DNA of 23,755 bases from Bacteroidetes bacterium UBA7368. GTDB taxonomy: Bacteria; Bacteroidota; Rhodothermia; Rhodothermales; UBA10348. The stretch is from the NCBI GenBank assembly GCA_002469915.1, contig DKOG01000244.1, forward strand, positions 1 through 23,755, in the 5' to 3' direction. Positions 8,241 to 16,116 of this stretch are shown piece by piece (within the stretch, counting starts at the first letter, position 1; each line of letters starts with the position of its first letter). The translations under genes and the position numbers were made by a program. The notes under the pieces were generated by a model. It was given only the letters and a program-made list of their open reading frames with translations, had not been told where the DNA came from and did no database searches.

Positions 8241-9563
8241 TTGGCGAACGTTGCCTTTCATACTCTCGGCTGTAAGCTCAATTTCGCGGAAACAGGCACT
8301 GTTGCAGACCAGTTTCGCGATCAAAGTTACACGGTAGTTCCTTTTGGACAAGCGGCAGATGTCGTTGTGCTGAACACCTGCACCGTAACCGAAGAAGCCG
8401 ATAGAAAGTGTCGTCAGGCTATCCGACGCGCATTACGAGCCAATGAAGACGCTTGCGTCATCGTCACTGGATGTTTTGCACAACTTCGACCAGAGCAAAT
8501 TGCAAGGATCGAAGGCGTAGATGTGGTGCTCGGTGCCAACGAAAAATTTGATGTATTTCGGTACGTCGAAGCGTTCTCCAAGCAAGAACAAACCCAAATT
8601 GAAGTCTCGTGTATCGATGACGTGACTGAGTTTGGAGCTGCCTTTTCAGCCTCTGAACGCACGAGAGCCTTTCTGAAAGTGCAAGACGGATGCGACTACA
8701 CGTGTTCCTTTTGTACGATTCCTCGTGCTCGAGGAAAAAGTCGCTCAGCTCAAATCTCAGACATTGTTCGCCAAGCTGAAGAGATTGCAGAACGCGGATT
8801 TACTGAGATCGTGCTATCTGGAGTGAACATTGGCTTATTCGGACAGGAGCGCGGAGAGCAACTACTGGATCTATTACAGGCGCTCGACAAAGTGAAAGCG
8901 ATATCTAGATATCGTATTTCATCGTGTGAACCCAACCTCTTGACTGACGAGATCATCGACTTCGTAGCCTCATCGCGAGCTTTCATGCCCCATTTCCACC
9001 TGCCTCTGCAGAGCGGAGATGATGCGGTGCTCGGAAAAATGCGACGACGCTACCGCAGTTCAGTGTACGCCGACCGCGTTAATCGGGTCTTAGAGACCAT
9101 ACCTCATGCTGCAATCGGCGTTGACGTCATTGTGGGATTTCCAACGGAGACTGAAGAACGGTTCGAAAACACCTTCAACTTCCTGTCTGAACTGCCTATC
9201 AGCTATCTGCATGTGTTCACCTATTCAGAACGTCCCGGTACGTTTGCGGTGGATGAACTTGATTCCATGGGAGGCGCGCCCGTCCCCAAGCATGTTAGAT
9301 CTGAGCGAAACCGCAGACTAAGGCTGCTTTCAGAAAAAAAGAAAGGGGCCTTCTACAACCGTAACCTAGGCATGCGACGCCCCGTTCTCTGGGAGAGTGC
9401 CCAGGCTGGTGGTATGATGAGTGGCTTTACCGACAATCATATCCGAGTTGAAAAAGAATTCAACGAGGCAGAATGTGGTCAGATCGAATCGGTGGAATTG
9501 GGTAGAATGAATAGCAAAGGCATTATGAGTCACACCGAAATGCATAGCCTTCCCATTCTCTGA
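8241..9563 (+). CDS. mtaB: tRNA t6A37 methylthiotransferase MtaB-type
   Basis: The 440-residue protein has the methylthiotransferase layout. An N-terminal UPF0004 domain holds three cluster cysteines (C11 in TLGCKLN, C47 in NTCTV, C78 in VTGCFA). A radical-SAM domain follows with CDYTCSFC (C151, C155, C158), then later motifs such as HFHLPLQSGDDAVLGKMRRRY and GVDVIVGFPTETEERFE. A C-terminal TRAM-like region completes it. The CKLN form of the first motif and the overall pattern favour MtaB (ms2t6A at tRNA position 37) over MiaB or RimO. The start codon is TTG; no in-frame ATG preserves the first cluster cysteine. It is divergent from psd. Confidence 0.94.
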   Translation: MANVAFHTLGCKLNFAETGTVADQFRDQSYTVVPFGQAADVVVLNTCTVTEEADRKCRQAIRRALRANEDACVIVTGCFAQLRPEQIARIEGVDVVLGANEKFDVFRYVEAFSKQEQTQIEVSCIDDVTEFGAAFSASERTRAFLKVQDGCDYTCSFCTIPRARGKSRSAQISDIVRQAEEIAERGFTEIVLSGVNIGLFGQERGEQLLDLLQALDKVKAISRYRISSCEPNLLTDEIIDFVASSRAFMPHFHLPLQSGDDAVLGKMRRRYRSSVYADRVNRVLETIPHAAIGVDVIVGFPTETEERFENTFNFLSELPISYLHVFTYSERPGTFAVDELDSMGGAPVPKHVRSERNRRLRLLSEKKKGAFYNRNLGMRRPVLWESAQAGGMMSGFTDNHIRVEKEFNEAECGQIESVELGRMNSKGIMSHTEMHSLPIL

Positions 9564-9615
9564 TCCATAGGTTTTTTGGGGCCGTCCCTGACCCGCTTTA
9601 TCGCCAAATCCTGAT

Positions 9616-10062
9616 ATGCACAAAGCAACTTTGATCTTCTCCCTCCTCCTCCTCTTTTCAGGATGCAGGGTTCTGGGTCCAGACGACCCCCGCTTGAACG
9701 AAGGAGAAGATCACAGGGAAACGTGGAATGCCTTTCAGGATGGGACATACCACTTTCTCATGAACCGAAGCTGTTTCTGTGTCATCTCAGGAGAACACTT
9801 TGTGCAGGTGATTGACCGCGAAGTATCAGTAGCCGTTAACACGTGGAACAACGAAGAGGTCGAAGGCGAACATCTCCAATATGTCGAAACAATCGACGAC
9901 CTGTTTGACATGATTGAGCGAGCAGAAAAAGACGCCGATGAATTCCTAGTCGAGTATGCTATAGAGGGATATCCCACTCTGATCTCCATTGACTGGATCA
10001 AAGAAGCTGTCGACGATGAAATGTATTTCCAGATCAGCGCTGTTCAGCCCGGAATCCAGTGA
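9616..10062 (+). CDS. Small lipoprotein, DUF6174-like
   Basis: The 148-residue protein begins with a lipoprotein signal peptide, MHKATLIFSLLLLFSGC, where the lipobox FSGC predicts lipidation of Cys17. The mature part contains YHFLMNRSCFCVISGEHF with a close cysteine pair (CFC), then V-x-V strands, a segment TIDDLFDMIERAEKDADEF, and GYPTLISIDW. This pattern fits the DUF6174 family as I recall it: small exported proteins of unknown function with a conserved CxC near the start of the mature domain. It follows mtaB on the same strand after 52 bases but shares no obvious function with it, and it converges on carB. Confidence 0.8.
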   Translation: MHKATLIFSLLLLFSGCRVLGPDDPRLNEGEDHRETWNAFQDGTYHFLMNRSCFCVISGEHFVQVIDREVSVAVNTWNNEEVEGEHLQYVETIDDLFDMIERAEKDADEFLVEYAIEGYPTLISIDWIKEAVDDEMYFQISAVQPGIQ

Positions 10063-10090
10063 ACGACTAGCTAGGCAAACTCTGCTCCCT

Positions 10091-12919
10091 CTATCGCGAC
10101 AGATATAGGTTTCGCATTTCAAATGGTTTTCTGAAATGGGCGTCATCGAAGTCTTTGATGAACGCGATCGCTTCGCCAGTGGACTTCATCTCAGGTCCCA
10201 ACTCCTTGCGAACCTCTGGGAATTTATCCCAAGAGAAAACGGGCTCCTTAACTGCAAATCCAACCAGTGAAGATTCGAGATCTCCACGTTCACGGAAGGT
10301 AGCCAGTTTTTCACCCAGCATGACTTTAGTAGCAATATTGGATATCGGTATTCCGGTAGCTTTTGCTATGAATGGCACCGTCCGAGATGCCCTCGGGTTG
10401 GCTTCAATCACGTACACAATATCTCCCTTTACGACCATCTGTACATTCACTAAGCCAAGCACGCCAAGTCGAAGGGCAATATCTGAGATATACCGCCTAA
10501 CGGTGTCCTGAACCTCTTCTGAGATCGAATAGGGCGGTAAAACCGCTGTAGAATCACCCGAATGTACACCTGCAGGCTCAATATGCTGCATAATACCCGC
10601 AACCCAGACCTCTTCCCCATCGCAGATTGCATCCACATCCAGTTCGATGCCATCCTCAAGAAAAAGATCGAGTAGGATCATGTTATCTGGCATCAACTTC
10701 CAGATCTGATTCGTGTATTTCTCTACTTCCTCCTTGTTGATCGCGATACGCATGCCCTGTCCACCTAAAACGTAACTCGGCCGCACCAATGATGGGTACC
10801 CAATGACTTCTGCTGCATCAACGGCTTCTCGAACAGATTGCGCCGTTCCATAGGGAGGGTACGGGATTTCAAGCTCTTTGAGGATGTCGGAAAATCGGGA
10901 CCGATCTTCAGCCAAATCCATGTTGTCGAATTGAGTGCCCAGAATCGGAATGTTATGCTCATCAAAATACCTAGCTAGTTTCAAAGCCGTTTGGCCTCCT
11001 AGCTGAACAATGACTCCTGATGGATTTTCATGTTCGATAATATCCCGAACGCGCTCCCAGAATACAGGCTCGAAATATAACTTGTCCGCGACATCAAAAT
11101 CCGTAGATACTGTTTCAGGATTACAGTTGACCATAATGGCCTCATATCCCATCTCCTTTGATGCTAAGACGCCGTGTACACACGAGTAATCAAACTCAAT
11201 TCCCTGCCCAATTCGATTGGGACCCGAACCTAGGATGAGCACCTTTTCCTTATCTGAAACGACGCTTTCCGTATTAGACTCGTAGGACGAATAGAAATAA
11301 GGCGTTTTAGCTGGAAACTCGCCCGCACACGTATCCACCAGTTGATAGGATGGCTTTAGGCCGAGGCCTTTTCGGTAATTTCTTACCTCTTCTTCTGACA
11401 CATCGTCTTGGACCAAATAGGCAATCTGAAGATCTGAAAAACCAAACCGTTTGACCTGGCGCATAAACTCAACGTCAACCTGATGAAGCGCCAACTTGTG
11501 TAACGCTTCTTCTATGGCGACGATATCCTGGATCTGAAAGAGAAACCACGGATCAACTTTTGTGATGTCTCCGATTTCTTCTACTGAGGCGCCTAGCTTA
11601 AAGGCATTCCTGATTTGTAACGTGCGATCCCAATAGGATTTTTTAAGCCGCTCCCGAATTTCGAATCGAGAGGTCTCATCTCGATCTGCGCCTAAGCCGG
11701 CATATCCATTTTCAAGACTCTGCCATGCTTTCTGAAGGCTTTCAGGGAAGGATCGCCCAATGGCCATCACCTCGCCTACGGCTTTCATTTGAGTGGTCAG
11801 TTCCTCGTCAACTCCTTCAAACTTTTCAAAATTAAAGCGTGGAATTTTAGTGATCACGTAATCGAGCGCTGGCTCAAAACAAGCAGACGTCGTCCCAGTC
11901 ACGTCGTTTTTTAACTCATCTAGGGTATAGCCTACCGCTAATTTGGAAGCCACTTTAGCAATTGGATAACCAGTAGCCTTAGATGCCAAGGCTGAGGATC
12001 GAGACACACGAGGGTTGATTTCAATCGCAATCATGCGGCCGGTGGCTGGATCAACAGCAAACTGTACGTTGCAACCTCCTGCAAACGTACCAATTGAACG
12101 CATCATCCGAATGGCCGCATCTCGCATGATCTGATACTGCTTGTCCGTCAGGGTCTGTGCCGGAGCAACCGTCACCGAATCGCCCGTATGAACCCCCATG
12201 GGATCTACATTTTCGATGGCGCAGATAATAATGACATTGTCCGCTTCGTCTCTAAGTAACTCCAGTTCAAATTCCTTCCATCCAACGAGGCACTCCTCCA
12301 TCAAGACCTCATGCACGGGAGACAATTCCAGCCCACGCATCACCTTTTTGTCAAACTCTTCGGGATTCCAAACAATTCCTCCTCCGCTTCCACCCATTGT
12401 AAATGAAGGGCGGATAACAACGGGAATGCCGCCTAACTCCTGCGTAATCTCTTTGGCTTCAAGAAGTGACTTCGCTACGCGGGACCGGGCTTGGTCTATC
12501 CCGATTTTTTCCATCAAATCTCGAAATAGCTGTCTGTCTTCTGTGATGTTAATGGCGTCAATATCTACACCAATCACATCCACACCCATTTTCTCCCAAT
12601 ACCCCTGAACATGCAAGGTGTTAGCCAAGTTCAGAGCGGTCTGCCCACCCATCGTAGGTAACACAGCATCAGGCCTCTCTTGCTCCACGATCTGCTTAAT
12701 AGACTCTGGAGTGAGCTCCTGAAGGAATATTTTGTCCGCCGTAACTGGATCCGTCATAATCGTAGCCGGATTCGAGTTCACTAAGATCACCTCATATCCC
12801 TCAGCCCTGAGAGACCGGGCAGCCTGACTGCCCGAATAATCGAATTCACAGGCCTGACCGATAACAATCGGGCCACTTCCGATGAGGAGAATCTTCTTAA
12901 TGTCTGTGCGCTTTGGCAT
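10091..12919 (-). CDS. carB: Carbamoyl-phosphate synthase large subunit, lacking the C-terminal MGS domain
   Basis: The 942-residue protein has both ATP-grasp halves. The first opens with KKILLIGSGPIVIGQACEFDYSG in overlapping form and ends with the oligomerisation region; the second opens KVLILGSGPNRIGQGIEFDY and contains RPSYVLGGQGM and EANPRASRTVPF. It makes carbamoyl phosphate from bicarbonate, ammonia and two ATP for arginine and pyrimidine synthesis, using ammonia from CarA. The protein stops at FEMRNLYLSR, where the about 130-residue methylglyoxal-synthase-like allosteric domain of the 1073-residue E. coli enzyme would begin. Shortened CarB proteins of about 940-950 residues are, to my knowledge, normal in many Bacteroidota, so this is a lineage form and not a break. 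It follows carA after 42 bases. Confidence 0.97.
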   Translation of the reverse strand: MPKRTDIKKILLIGSGPIVIGQACEFDYSGSQAARSLRAEGYEVILVNSNPATIMTDPVTADKIFLQELTPESIKQIVEQERPDAVLPTMGGQTALNLANTLHVQGYWEKMGVDVIGVDIDAINITEDRQLFRDLMEKIGIDQARSRVAKSLLEAKEITQELGGIPVVIRPSFTMGGSGGGIVWNPEEFDKKVMRGLELSPVHEVLMEECLVGWKEFELELLRDEADNVIIICAIENVDPMGVHTGDSVTVAPAQTLTDKQYQIMRDAAIRMMRSIGTFAGGCNVQFAVDPATGRMIAIEINPRVSRSSALASKATGYPIAKVASKLAVGYTLDELKNDVTGTTSACFEPALDYVITKIPRFNFEKFEGVDEELTTQMKAVGEVMAIGRSFPESLQKAWQSLENGYAGLGADRDETSRFEIRERLKKSYWDRTLQIRNAFKLGASVEEIGDITKVDPWFLFQIQDIVAIEEALHKLALHQVDVEFMRQVKRFGFSDLQIAYLVQDDVSEEEVRNYRKGLGLKPSYQLVDTCAGEFPAKTPYFYSSYESNTESVVSDKEKVLILGSGPNRIGQGIEFDYSCVHGVLASKEMGYEAIMVNCNPETVSTDFDVADKLYFEPVFWERVRDIIEHENPSGVIVQLGGQTALKLARYFDEHNIPILGTQFDNMDLAEDRSRFSDILKELEIPYPPYGTAQSVREAVDAAEVIGYPSLVRPSYVLGGQGMRIAINKEEVEKYTNQIWKLMPDNMILLDLFLEDGIELDVDAICDGEEVWVAGIMQHIEPAGVHSGDSTAVLPPYSISEEVQDTVRRYISDIALRLGVLGLVNVQMVVKGDIVYVIEANPRASRTVPFIAKATGIPISNIATKVMLGEKLATFRERGDLESSLVGFAVKEPVFSWDKFPEVRKELGPEMKSTGEAIAFIKDFDDAHFRKPFEMRNLYLSR

Positions 12920-12961
12920 CTAATTCAAAAAGTTTAGGACGATTGGAGAATTTGAGATCAA

Positions 12962-14134
12962 CTAGCGACCGGCGTACATCATTTCTGCTGCCAAGTCCAC
13001 AGTCGTTTTGACACCGCGAACTTCCAGAATGTCATTCATGAACTCGTCAAACAGGTAGTGACTGTCATGAGGCCCCGGTGAGGCTTCCGGGTGATATTGA
13101 ACGGAGAACGCTGTGCACGCCTTGAAGCGAATGCCCTCCAACGTGTCATCATTAAGATTGATATGGGTTAACTCGGCGATATCATCTTTTAGAGATTCCT
13201 TGGCCACCGCAAAACCGTGGTTCTGGGTGGAAACCTCAACGTGACGCGTACTCAGGTTCTGAACGGGATGATTAGCACCACGATGTCCCACTCTCATTTT
13301 GTACACTTCGAGTCCTGCAGCTAGGCTCAAGAGTTGATGTCCCAGACATATTCCAAATAAAGGAATGTCAGTCTGCATCGCTGCTTTTACCGTTTCAATG
13401 GAATCGGGCATAACTCGCGGATCCCCGGGACCGTTCGAAAAGAAAATCCCATCAGGATTCCACGAAAGTACTTCCTCTAGCTCTGTCGCTGCTGGAAACA
13501 CACGAACTGTACATCCTTTAGATTTGAATGATCGCAGGATATTTTGCTTTACGCCATAGTCGAAAACGGCAACGCGAGGACCCTCCCCTCGAGCAAAGTC
13601 ATACGCCTCTTCTACGGTTACCCGCGAGGCCAATTCAAACCCTTCCATGGATGGCCATGCTTTAGCTTTCGCGACAAGCGAGTCATCATCCAAATCGATG
13701 GACGATATCACGGCATTCATTACGCCCTTGGATCGAATGTGCAAGACCAATCGCCGAGTATCAACCTCTGAAATCCCTACCAGCTTGTGCTCCTTCATAA
13801 AGGCATCCAAGGATTGATCGGCATGTTGATTTGAAAAGCGTTGAGAGAAAGCGCGGACGACTACACCTGAAACCATCGGACGGGACGCTTCCATGTCAAT
13901 ATCCATGGTTCCATAATTGCCGATGTGCGGATAGGTCATCATCATTATCTGACCATGATAAGAGGGATCGGTAAAGATCTCCTGATATCCGGACATCGAT
14001 GTATTGAAACACAATTCGCCACCAGTTTCCCCTCGATAACCGATAGCAGTTCCTGTCACAACGGTGCCGTCTGCAAGGGCAATTTTGCACTTTTCTGCGT
14101 CCAGAAGCTGATTATTCTCAAGACTGTTTATCAT
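12962..14134 (-). CDS. carA: Carbamoyl-phosphate synthase small (glutaminase) subunit
   Basis: The 390-residue protein has the CarA N-terminal domain (LADGTVVTGTAIGYRGETGG, FNTSMSGYQEI, FTDPSYHGQI) and a class I glutamine amidotransferase domain. Its triad is Cys263 (FGICLGHQL), His348 and Glu350 (VQYHPEASPGP). It releases ammonia from glutamine and channels it to CarB. It is the first gene of the carAB pair. Sixty-one bases upstream on the same strand is a strong intrinsic terminator with nine U residues, which suggests leader control or the end of an upstream small RNA. Confidence 0.97.
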   Translation of the reverse strand: MINSLENNQLLDAEKCKIALADGTVVTGTAIGYRGETGGELCFNTSMSGYQEIFTDPSYHGQIMMMTYPHIGNYGTMDIDMEASRPMVSGVVVRAFSQRFSNQHADQSLDAFMKEHKLVGISEVDTRRLVLHIRSKGVMNAVISSIDLDDDSLVAKAKAWPSMEGFELASRVTVEEAYDFARGEGPRVAVFDYGVKQNILRSFKSKGCTVRVFPAATELEEVLSWNPDGIFFSNGPGDPRVMPDSIETVKAAMQTDIPLFGICLGHQLLSLAAGLEVYKMRVGHRGANHPVQNLSTRHVEVSTQNHGFAVAKESLKDDIAELTHINLNDDTLEGIRFKACTAFSVQYHPEASPGPHDSHYLFDEFMNDILEVRGVKTTVDLAAEMMYAGR

Positions 14135-14194
14135 AAGGGCATCACTTGCAGGCTAAAATCAGCCGTTTTAACTACCTGTCTTTAACAAAAAGCC

Positions 14195-14230
14195 AAAAAA
14201 AAAGCCTCCCCAGCACCTGTGGGAAGGCTT
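14195..14230 (-). terminator. intrinsic terminator / possible attenuator upstream of carA
   Basis: Read on the minus strand, AAGCCTTCCC (14230-14221) pairs with GGGGAGGCTT (14211-14202) across a nine-base loop to form a 10-bp stem with one G-U pair. It is followed by a run of nine T (14203-14195). This is a canonical Rho-independent terminator, and no minus-strand ORF of note lies between it and tonB. It therefore either ends a small RNA or acts as an attenuator in the carAB leader. A possible competing pairing is CCCCAG (14256-14251) with CTGGGG in the right arm and loop edge. Confidence 0.85.
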
Positions 14231-14568
14231 GTATCAGAATTTTGTCTTGCCTGGGGCAACTACGTTGCCAAAAGGGCTAAAGTGCACAGATGGTAGGGCG
14301 TGGGTTCCTGGAAACTGCCGGCGGGCCGGCTATTTAAAATTTGGTCGGGCAGACAAGACTTTCGACCTGTCGCTCTCGACAAAGTAAGGACTATTTGTAG
14401 CCTAATCAAAGGGAGGTTTTCCACAATCGAGAAAGATTTCTTCGCAGGCCTTCAGAGAGCCAAATTATCTGGTCACACACTCAAACGAACGTTTCGGCAA
14501 CTCTGCCGAACCTGTACCCTTATCTAATCGTAGTATTTTGCTGTAAAGGTACGTAGCTCCAAGGCTGA
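14231..14568 (-). other. non-coding, structured region between carA terminator and tonB; possible leader or small RNA
   Basis: This 338-base stretch has no convincing gene. On the minus strand it holds several inverted repeats: GCCGGC-2-GCCGGC (14317-14330), GGCAAC-3-GTTGCC (14255-14269), TTCGGCA-4-TGCCGAA (14493-14510), and a longer-range match of TTGTCTGCC (near 14350) with GGCAAGACAA (near 14245) with one bulge. Together with the terminator it could be a transcript of about 250 bases. It does not show RNase P, tmRNA or SRP signatures that I recognise. A 6S-like RNA or carAB leader is possible but unproven. Strand is assigned from the terminator. Confidence 0.4.
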
Positions 14569-15255
14569 TTGAATAAGTTTGAAAAAAATACCCGGCGAAA
14601 AGAACGATACCACGTTCACTTGCTGGCCGCTCTCGTGGTCAGCTTGTTGACGGTTAATCTAGCTATTCAGTTTTGGCCCGACATCCAAAAAGAAAACAAA
14701 GGCCTTGTGTTCGATGCCAAAGGGCAGAACGTGATCCAAATGGAAGAAATCGAGCAAACTCGGCAAGAGAAGAAAAAGCCGGCTCCACCCATCCCTGCCC
14801 CACCGATCGTCGTTCCTGACGATGTCGTCCTGGATGATCTGGAAATTGAAATCACCGATACATCCCTAACGTTGGAAGATCCGGGCAACGATACAGAGGT
14901 TGTCGAAGGGACGAACACAGGAGATGCAACCGTAGCAGCAAGAGCCGATAAAAGCCCGTCTCCTGTTCGTATTTCAATCCCTGAATACACCCGAGAAGCG
15001 CGACGTAAAGGTATTCGGGCACGAATCCTGGTCGAAGTGCTTGTCAATGAAAGAGGGCGCGTATCGGAGGCACGCATCACCGAACTGTATTTGCTCAATA
15101 AAGACAAAACGGAACGAGAACAGGTCTCTGAATTAGGGTATGGAATCGAGGAAGCAACTCTGGTCGCCGCCCGAAAACACCAATTCAGCCCCGCCCGCCA
15201 AAACAACAAGCGCGTGTCCAGCTACGTAACACTTACGTTTGAAATCGGCGTCTGA
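14569..15255 (+). CDS. tonB: TonB-family energy transducer
   Basis: The 228-residue protein has a basic N-terminus and one membrane helix (HLLAALVVSLLTVNLAIQF, residues 17-35). A proline-rich stretch (KKKPAPPIPAPPIVVP) and an acidic linker follow. The C-terminal TonB domain includes PEYTREARRKGIRARILVEV, NERGRVSEARI and a final RVSSYVTLTFEI strand. TonB passes proton-motive energy from ExbB/ExbD to outer-membrane receptors; no exbBD lies nearby. The start is a TTG at 14569 with AAGG just upstream; no ATG keeps the helix. A strong hairpin lies 58 bases after the stop. Confidence 0.9.
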   Translation: MNKFEKNTRRKERYHVHLLAALVVSLLTVNLAIQFWPDIQKENKGLVFDAKGQNVIQMEEIEQTRQEKKKPAPPIPAPPIVVPDDVVLDDLEIEITDTSLTLEDPGNDTEVVEGTNTGDATVAARADKSPSPVRISIPEYTREARRKGIRARILVEVLVNERGRVSEARITELYLLNKDKTEREQVSELGYGIEEATLVAARKHQFSPARQNNKRVSSYVTLTFEIGV

Positions 15256-15593
15256 GACAGAGACGGCCTCCGCTATCTCACGGTCGAATTAGTGCTGCCA
15301 ATACCTATAAATAGTTGGGGGCGCCGAAGGCGCCCCCAACTTCTGGTCACAATAAAATATACCTGACGATTGCCACCTACCTAATCAGACTTGGAACTAC
15401 CCTGTCTTATTTTTACGCGTCAATCGGATTCCTTTCATATTGGACCAGATGAAACGCATCTTTGACATCTATTACGCCTCAGGTGCACTCCCACATTATC
15501 GCTCGTTTCAATACCAAGATGTCAGTTTTTTGCCAAATGTTGACTTCGTTTTTGCTATCCTGATTGTAGGACGATGCACTATCCGGGCAAGAC
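15256..15593. other. intergenic region between tonB and the two-helix membrane protein
   Basis: Apart from the hairpin at 15313-15341, this 338-base stretch shows no gene on either strand. It must hold the promoter of the gene at 15594. The segment around 15535-15575 contains TTGACT, but no matching -10 box at normal spacing, so I do not call a promoter. Confidence 0.6.
15313..15341. terminator. perfect 13-bp GC-rich hairpin after tonB, probable terminator
   Basis: AGTTGGGGGCGCC (15313-15325) is the exact reverse complement of 15329-15341, with loop GAA. It lies 58 bases after the tonB stop. No T-run follows on the plus strand, so it is either a hairpin that stops or protects the tonB message, or a processing site. 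As a perfect palindrome it would work on either strand. Confidence 0.6.
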
Positions 15594-16091
15594 ATGACTG
15601 ACATTCGAATGAGACCGAAGTTCGACCTGGTCACCCCTTGTGATCCCAATACGGTCTTAAACCGCCTTGAAGCCCACCTTAAAAACGACAGGATCACGGT
15701 TCACGGAAAAGTATTTCCATCGTCAGCCGTACTGAAGATTAGGCCCGAAGACCTAACGTTTTGGTCACCCCAACTTCAAGTATCCATCGAACCGCATCGA
15801 CCCTCCGGATCCGTCGTTCACGTACTCATCGGACCTCGCCCCAGCATTTGGTCGATGTTTGTCGCCTCCTATACCTTTTGGGTTTTCTTAGGTGCGATGG
15901 GCGTCATTTTTGGCTTTTCGCAGGTCTCACTCGGACAGCCAGCCACTGCCATGTGGGCTGGACCCATTAGCGTTTTAGCCGTTGGTTTTACCTATTTGGC
16001 AGCACGAGCGGGGCGTAAATTAGGCCATGATCAAAGCGTATTGCTCAAATCAACGCTAGACACCGTCCTTCAAAAATGCGCGTCAAACTGA
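15594..16091 (+). CDS. conserved-looking protein with two membrane helices, function unknown
   Basis: The 165-residue protein has a soluble N-terminal part of about 80 residues (RMRPKFDLVTPCDPNTVLNR, EDLTFWSPQLQVSIEPH). Two hydrophobic helices follow (roughly 90-112 and 120-137), then a cytosolic-looking tail with RAGRKLGHDQSVLLK. I recall similar proteins of unknown role in Bacteroidota with the same FWSPQL and GFSQVSLGQP pattern, but cannot name a family. It has a clean ATG start. It converges on the NSS transporter gene, 25 bases apart. Confidence 0.75.
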   Translation: MTDIRMRPKFDLVTPCDPNTVLNRLEAHLKNDRITVHGKVFPSSAVLKIRPEDLTFWSPQLQVSIEPHRPSGSVVHVLIGPRPSIWSMFVASYTFWVFLGAMGVIFGFSQVSLGQPATAMWAGPISVLAVGFTYLAARAGRKLGHDQSVLLKSTLDTVLQKCASN

Positions 16092-16116
16092 CTATTCAAT
16101 CCGTCCGAGTAGTCCA

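Noticed and set aside
14300..14527. 75-codon plus-strand ORF upstream of tonB
   Set aside because: It starts with GTG, has no ribosome binding site or recognisable motif, and crosses several hairpins; it is more likely non-coding sequence.
14231..14568. Cobalamin riboswitch, RNase P RNA, tmRNA or PyrR-binding leader upstream of tonB or carA
   Set aside because: The conserved boxes of these RNAs are not present on either strand as far as I can read them.
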